A stretch of 8,507 nt of DNA, from contig JACOVV010000061.1 of assembly GCA_016177145.1 (NCBI GenBank), positions 1 through 8,507 of the forward strand, written 5' to 3'. Positions 5,560 to 8,507 of this stretch are shown piece after piece. The DNA is from Candidatus Omnitrophota bacterium. Lineage in GTDB: Bacteria; Omnitrophota; Gorgyraeia; JACOVV01. The notes beneath the pieces were generated by a model. It made no database searches. It saw nothing but the letters and a program-made list of their open reading frames with translations, and was not told the DNA's origin. A program made the translations under genes and the position numbers. The stretch's first letter is position 1, and every line of letters starts with the position of its first letter.

Positions 5560-6420
5560 TTATGCTCCTACCTGTTGTCCTTTCTTCTTCTTATTGGACG
5601 GTCTTCTTTTGATAATATAACGATTTGTTGAATGATGTTTTTTCCTTGTTCTCAATCCTTTACTCTTTAATCCGGTCGGACTGCATGGATGCCTGCCTCC
5701 CGAAGTCTTTCCTTCGCCGCCTCCCATGGGATGATCATGAGGGTTCATTGCCACTCCCCGCACGGAGGGACGGATCCCCATCCATCGCGACCTGCCGGCT
5801 TTCCCGAGCGAAAGAGTTTCATGTTCAATATTCCCGATCTGACCGACGCTTGCCCAACAATCGACGTGCACTAACCTTACCTCACCCGAAGGAAGCCGCA
5901 GATGAGCGTAATCCCCTTCTTTAGCCATGACTTGCACCGCGCTGCCGGCGCTTCGCGCGATTTGTCCCCCTTTTCCGATTTTTAATTCAACGTTATGTAC
6001 CACTGTTCCGACAGGGATAGAACGAAGGGGGAGCGCGTTTCCGATTCTCGCTTCACCTTCCGCTGAAGCCATGATTTCATCGCCGAGGCTCAACCCTACA
6101 GGAGCCAAGATATACCTTCTTTCCTGATCCGGGTATTCAACTAAGGCAATCCGCGCTGTTCTATTAGGATCGTACTCGAACGCGATCACTTTACCCTGGG
6201 CATCTCTTTTGTCTCGTTTAAAATCAATAAAACGATACCGTTGCTTATGGCCGCCCCCTCTGTGGCGGCTGGTGACATGACCATAGGCATTTCTGCCTCC
6301 GGTTTTTCGTTTGATCTGAGTCAGTTTTTTCTCAGGCGCCTTTTTCGTAATTTCATCAAACGTCGGATAGGTCGCCCAACGCTGCCCCGGAGTTAAGGGT
6401 CTGAGTATTCGAATCCCCAT
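5560..6420 (-). CDS. rplB: 50S ribosomal protein L2
   Basis: L2 is a primary 23S rRNA binder required for subunit joining and peptidyl transferase activity. The 286-residue product is ~10 longer than the E. coli protein. It has [25 protein letters not shown] (about 40-64), [26 protein letters not shown] (about 83-108), the [11 protein letters not shown] and GGQIARSAG motifs, and the active-region signature [13 protein letters not shown] (about 225-237). The histidine of DHP (H230), equivalent to the much-studied His229 of E. coli, is present; the following HPH histidine is methionine here. The C-terminus is very basic (SNKKKKGQQ). The start ATG 6420 forms TAATG with the rplW stop, and GAGGTG lies 5 nt upstream. 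The [14 protein letters not shown] segment hints at a PVC-like lineage. Confidence 0.99.
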   Translation of the reverse strand: MGIRILRPLTPGQRWATYPTFDEITKKAPEKKLTQIKRKTGGRNAYGHVTSRHRGGGHKQRYRFIDFKRDKRDAQGKVIAFEYDPNRTARIALVEYPDQERRYILAPVGLSLGDEIMASAEGEARIGNALPLRSIPVGTVVHNVELKIGKGGQIARSAGSAVQVMAKEGDYAHLRLPSGEVRLVHVDCWASVGQIGNIEHETLSLGKAGRSRWMGIRPSVRGVAMNPHDHPMGGGEGKTSGGRHPCSPTGLKSKGLRTRKKHHSTNRYIIKRRPSNKKKKGQQVGA

Positions 6421-6698
6421 TAGGCCACCTCTATCTTTTCACCACTCTTGAGAGTGACTACCGCTTTTTTCCAATCAGAAGTCTTACCGGGAACCGCGCG
6501 GACTCTCTTCCAGCGGCCGCGTACTTTTAAAGTATTTATCTTGGTCACATGAACCTTATACAACTGTTCGACTGCCTGTTTAATTTGAATCTTATTTGCC
6601 GCCGGCCCCACTTCAAAAAGATATTTCCCCAGTCCCGCTTGCGCGCTCCCCTTTTCTGTCTGCAGAAACCGAATGATCACATCGTGTGCTTGCGTCAT
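6420..6698 (-). CDS. rplW: 50S ribosomal protein L23
   Basis: L23 sits at the tunnel exit and docks trigger factor and signal recognition particle. The 92-residue product has the family pattern: [13 protein letters not shown] at the N-terminus (TEK motif), [42 protein letters not shown] in the middle (ANKIQIKxAVExLxxVxVxxxNT), and [18 protein letters not shown] at the end. The N-terminal [13 protein letters not shown] replaces the common xPLVTEK; the proline is Phe here. The start makes an ATGA overlap with the rplD stop and has only a weak SD (GGTGGTG), suggesting coupling to rplD. Confidence 0.97.
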   Translation of the reverse strand: MTQAHDVIIRFLQTEKGSAQAGLGKYLFEVGPAANKIQIKQAVEQLYKVHVTKINTLKVRGRWKRVRAVPGKTSDWKKAVVTLKSGEKIEVA

Positions 6699-7318
6699 GA
6701 CAGCCGCACCACCAGTTGTTCTAAGGCCTTCTTGGATAAAACAAGGTATTGATTGGACAGCAAATCGTAAGCGTTGAGATCCTGCGTCGCCACCAGATAG
6801 ACATTCTCCAAATTGCGCGCGGCCCGTTCCACAGAGACTCCCTCTCCTTCCAGAGCGATTAAAGTTTTCTCCCGCACTCCTAAAGCTTGCAAGACCGCCG
6901 CGATCTTTTTTGTTTTCGCTTCGTCCAGCGCCCAGTCATTCAAAACTTTGATCTGTTGGTTTATCACTTTATCGTTGAGCATCGATTGAAGCGCCAGTTT
7001 TTTGATCTTTTTTGGAACCGTGTAAGAATAATCCCGAGGATGCGGCCCAAAGACGATCCCCCCTTTTCTCCACAAGGGAGAACGAATACTACCGGCGCGG
7101 GCGCGTCCCGTCCCTTTTTGTTTCCACGGTTTCTTGCCTCCTCCCGCCACGTAAGCCCTGGTTTTTGTGTCCGCGGTCCCGGATCTTTGGTTCGCCAAAT
7201 GCATTAAAAGAACCTGGGAAAGAACGCCCTTACGGATTTTCCCGTCAAAAATACCAGCATCCAGCTGAAAATCGCCCACTTGGATCCCTTGCATGTCATA
7301 GACGGGAAGAGATTTCAT
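6695..7318 (-). CDS. rplD: 50S ribosomal protein L4
   Basis: L4 binds 23S rRNA domain I and forms part of the exit tunnel with an extended loop. In E. coli it also represses its own S10 operon through transcription and translation of the leader. The 207-residue product contains the loop TRAYVAGGGKKPWKQKGTGRARAGSIRSPLWRKGGIVFGPHPRDYSY (about 53-99), with the diagnostic KKPWKQKGTGRARAGS motif, followed by a Rossmann-like C-terminal half (KVLNDWALDEAKTKKIAAVL and NLENVYLVATQDLNAYDLL). ATG 7318 overlaps the rplC stop as ATGA, with AAGGA 9 nt upstream. The E. coli-type leader cannot be tested because rpsJ is here preceded directly by tuf. Confidence 0.98.
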   Translation of the reverse strand: MKSLPVYDMQGIQVGDFQLDAGIFDGKIRKGVLSQVLLMHLANQRSGTADTKTRAYVAGGGKKPWKQKGTGRARAGSIRSPLWRKGGIVFGPHPRDYSYTVPKKIKKLALQSMLNDKVINQQIKVLNDWALDEAKTKKIAAVLQALGVREKTLIALEGEGVSVERAARNLENVYLVATQDLNAYDLLSNQYLVLSKKALEQLVVRLS

Positions 7319-8034
7319 TTCTTAGTTTCCTTTCCGCTAGAGGCGGAGCCGCCTTTGGCGGACTTTTCCTTATGCTTAGCCGCTTCCACATGAACTTTTT
7401 TATGGGCCGCCGGGTTCTTAACCGCCGGGCGAATTTCCAGAATTCCATTCGTAGCGCCGGAAACCGATCCTTTGACCACCAGAAGATTTTGAGTGACGTC
7501 AACGTGAACTATTTCCAGATTTTGCACAGTGCGACGCACATGCCCCATATGCCCGGGAAAATGATGCCCGCGGAAAACCCTGCCTGGATAGGTATTGGAC
7601 CCAATCGAACCCACCTCTCGATGCTGCATGGAACCATGGGCGGCGCCCCCTCCGGCCCAGCCCCATCGCTTGACTCCTCCCTGGAATCCTTTTCCCTTCG
7701 TTAAACCAGCAATATCCACGTAGTCCCCTACTTTAAACTGCTCCACGGTTATCTGTTGTCCAACCTGGAAAGCAGAAGGATCAGCCATGTGGAATTCACG
7801 AAGGCACCGCGCAGGCTCGGCATTGCATTTTTTAAAATGTCCCCGCATTGGACGGTTCAGATTTCTCTTTCCCTTGCCGTAACCCAGTTGGACAGCCGCA
7901 TAGCCCTCTTTTTCCTTGTTTTTGACCTGCACAACAACGCAAGGCCCCCCTTCAATCACCGTGGCGGGAACTACCTTGCCTTCTCCGGAGAACAATTGAG
8001 TCATTCCTATTTTTTTGCCTAACAATCCGATCAT
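7315..8034 (-). CDS. rplC: 50S ribosomal protein L3
   Basis: L3 is an early assembly protein whose long loop reaches the peptidyl transferase centre. The 239-residue product is ~30 longer than the 209 of E. coli. It begins [15 protein letters not shown], has the [10 protein letters not shown] strand, [17 protein letters not shown] (about 110-126), and the loop [32 protein letters not shown] (about 133-165). The site that is methylated glutamine in E. coli (GSIGQNQ) is serine here (GSIGSN), so PrmB-type methylation there is not expected. A lysine- and alanine-rich tail (about 210-239, with [19 protein letters not shown]) accounts for the extra length. ATG 8034 overlaps the rpsJ stop as ATGA, with GGAG 5 nt upstream. 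Confidence 0.98.
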   Translation of the reverse strand: MIGLLGKKIGMTQLFSGEGKVVPATVIEGGPCVVVQVKNKEKEGYAAVQLGYGKGKRNLNRPMRGHFKKCNAEPARCLREFHMADPSAFQVGQQITVEQFKVGDYVDIAGLTKGKGFQGGVKRWGWAGGGAAHGSMQHREVGSIGSNTYPGRVFRGHHFPGHMGHVRRTVQNLEIVHVDVTQNLLVVKGSVSGATNGILEIRPAVKNPAAHKKVHVEAAKHKEKSAKGGSASSGKETKK

Positions 8035-8339
8035 TTAATCTCCACATCGACACCGGTTGGCAAATCGAGTTTTTTAAGAGCATCAATGGTTCTTGCCGTT
8101 GGGTTGATGATATCCATTAACCTCTTATGAGTTTTAACGTGGAATTGCTCCTGAGATCCCTTATCGATCACAGGGGAACGATTGACGCTGAATAAATTTA
8201 TTTCCGTTGGAAGCGGAATAGGGCCTGAAATCTGAGCGCCTGAGCGTCTTACCGTCTCCACGATTTCACTGGTTGATTTATCGAGAACTCGGTGATCGTA
8301 AGCTCTTAATTTGATTCGAATCCGCTGTTGTTTTGCCAT
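8031..8339 (-). CDS. rpsJ: 30S ribosomal protein S10 (NusE)
   Basis: S10 is a 30S head protein and, as NusE, couples transcription and translation through NusG and NusB. The 102-residue product has [25 protein letters not shown] at the N-terminus, the [19 protein letters not shown] loop and a C-terminal [36 protein letters not shown] end, all diagnostic. A longer frame opens at TTG 8363 inside tuf, but the internal ATG 8339 matches the family N-terminus ([11 protein letters not shown]). One base separates it from the tuf stop (TAATATG). Hand counting gives G or C at 43 of 102 third positions, far below the preceding tuf fragment. Confidence 0.98.
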   Translation of the reverse strand: MAKQQRIRIKLRAYDHRVLDKSTSEIVETVRRSGAQISGPIPLPTEINLFSVNRSPVIDKGSQEQFHVKTHKRLMDIINPTARTIDALKKLDLPTGVDVEIK

Positions 8340-8340
8340 A

Positions 8341-8507
8341 TTACTCGATAATCTCCGTGACAACGCCGGCGCCGATGGTCTTGCCCCCCTCGCGGATCGC
8401 GAACCTTAACTCTTTCTCCATCGCGATCGGCGTGATCAGCTCCCCTTCGACCTTCACATTGTCTCCCGGCATCACCATCTCCACGTCCTTCGGTAAATGC
8501 ACAATCC
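8341..8507 (-). CDS. tuf: Elongation factor Tu, C-terminal fragment (gene continues off the right edge)
   Basis: EF-Tu brings aminoacyl-tRNA to the ribosome as a GTP-bound complex. Fifty-four residues of its third domain are visible, from [21 protein letters not shown] through [21 protein letters not shown] to [13 protein letters not shown] and stop TAA. The [17 protein letters not shown] and GAGVV motifs are classic for EF-Tu. Most of the protein, including the G domain, lies outside the window. Third codon positions are G or C in 44 of 54 codons by hand count (GAG, AAG, GTG, ATC, GGC), unlike rpsJ one base downstream. This may reflect strong codon selection, gene conversion with a second tuf copy, or acquisition. 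Confidence 0.97.
   Translation of the reverse strand, partial: IVHLPKDVEMVMPGDNVKVEGELITPIAMEKELRFAIREGGKTIGAGVVTEIIE

Noticed and set aside
7012..7704. A 230-codon open frame on the plus strand, antisense to rplD and rplC
   Set aside because: It lies entirely over two certain ribosomal protein genes, and its translation shows no recognisable domain. It is a shadow of the codon usage on the other strand.
8340..8363. A longer rpsJ starting at TTG 8363 inside tuf
   Set aside because: ATG 8339 gives the exact S10 N-terminus. The longer start would overlap the end of tuf for no visible reason.
1..8507. A mobile element, CRISPR array, defence system or other unknown system in the window
   Set aside because: Every gene is a known ribosomal protein or EF-Tu in standard order, with gaps no larger than 67 nt. 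There is no room for, and no trace of, an inserted system.

Overview
The window is a continuous stretch of the bacterial S10-spc ribosomal protein superoperon, read entirely from the minus strand. In transcription order (right to left) it holds: the C-terminal end of tuf (EF-Tu), rpsJ (S10), rplC (L3), rplD (L4), rplW (L23), rplB (L2), rpsS (S19), rplV (L22), rpsC (S3), rplP (L16), rpmC (L29), rpsQ (S17), rplN (L14), rplX (L24), rplE (L5), rpsN/rpsZ (zinc-type S14), rpsH (S8), rplF (L6), rplR (L18) and the first ~136 codons of rpsE (S5). Both end genes are cut by the window edges. No foreign gene, mobile element, RNA gene or plus-strand gene is convincing.

The packing is very tight. Several junctions are ATGA or TAATG/TAGTG stop-start overlaps. 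rpmC and rpsQ overlap by 26 nt. The only gap above 30 nt is the 67 nt between rpsN and rpsH, which can fold into a hairpin in the mRNA. No internal promoter or terminator is visible, so the genes are probably one transcript entering from tuf or upstream and continuing past rpsE. Five starts were settled by Shine-Dalgarno (SD) position and family N-termini: rpsJ, rplE and rplF begin at internal ATGs rather than at the longest ORF, rpsC begins with GTG, and rpsE most likely begins with TTG.

The products build both subunits: S10, S19, S3, S17, S14, S8 and S5 for the 30S; L3, L4, L23, L2, L22, L16, L29, L14, L24, L5, L6 and L18 for the 50S. EF-Tu delivers aminoacyl-tRNA to the finished ribosome. 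L4 and L22 line the exit tunnel, L23 and L29 sit at its mouth, and L2, L3, L4 and L16 surround the peptidyl transferase region.

The organism is a bacterium. The tuf-rpsJ linkage, the zinc S14, the four-cysteine L24 and the L2 N-terminal style (an '[14 protein letters not shown]' segment) recall uncultivated lineages near the PVC/Omnitrophota group, but this is recollection of family style and the phylum is not established. The window is essentially core genome. The points worth a second look are small: the codon-composition jump at the tuf/rpsJ junction, the hairpin before rpsH, an altered L22 tunnel-loop tip, and several unusual starts.
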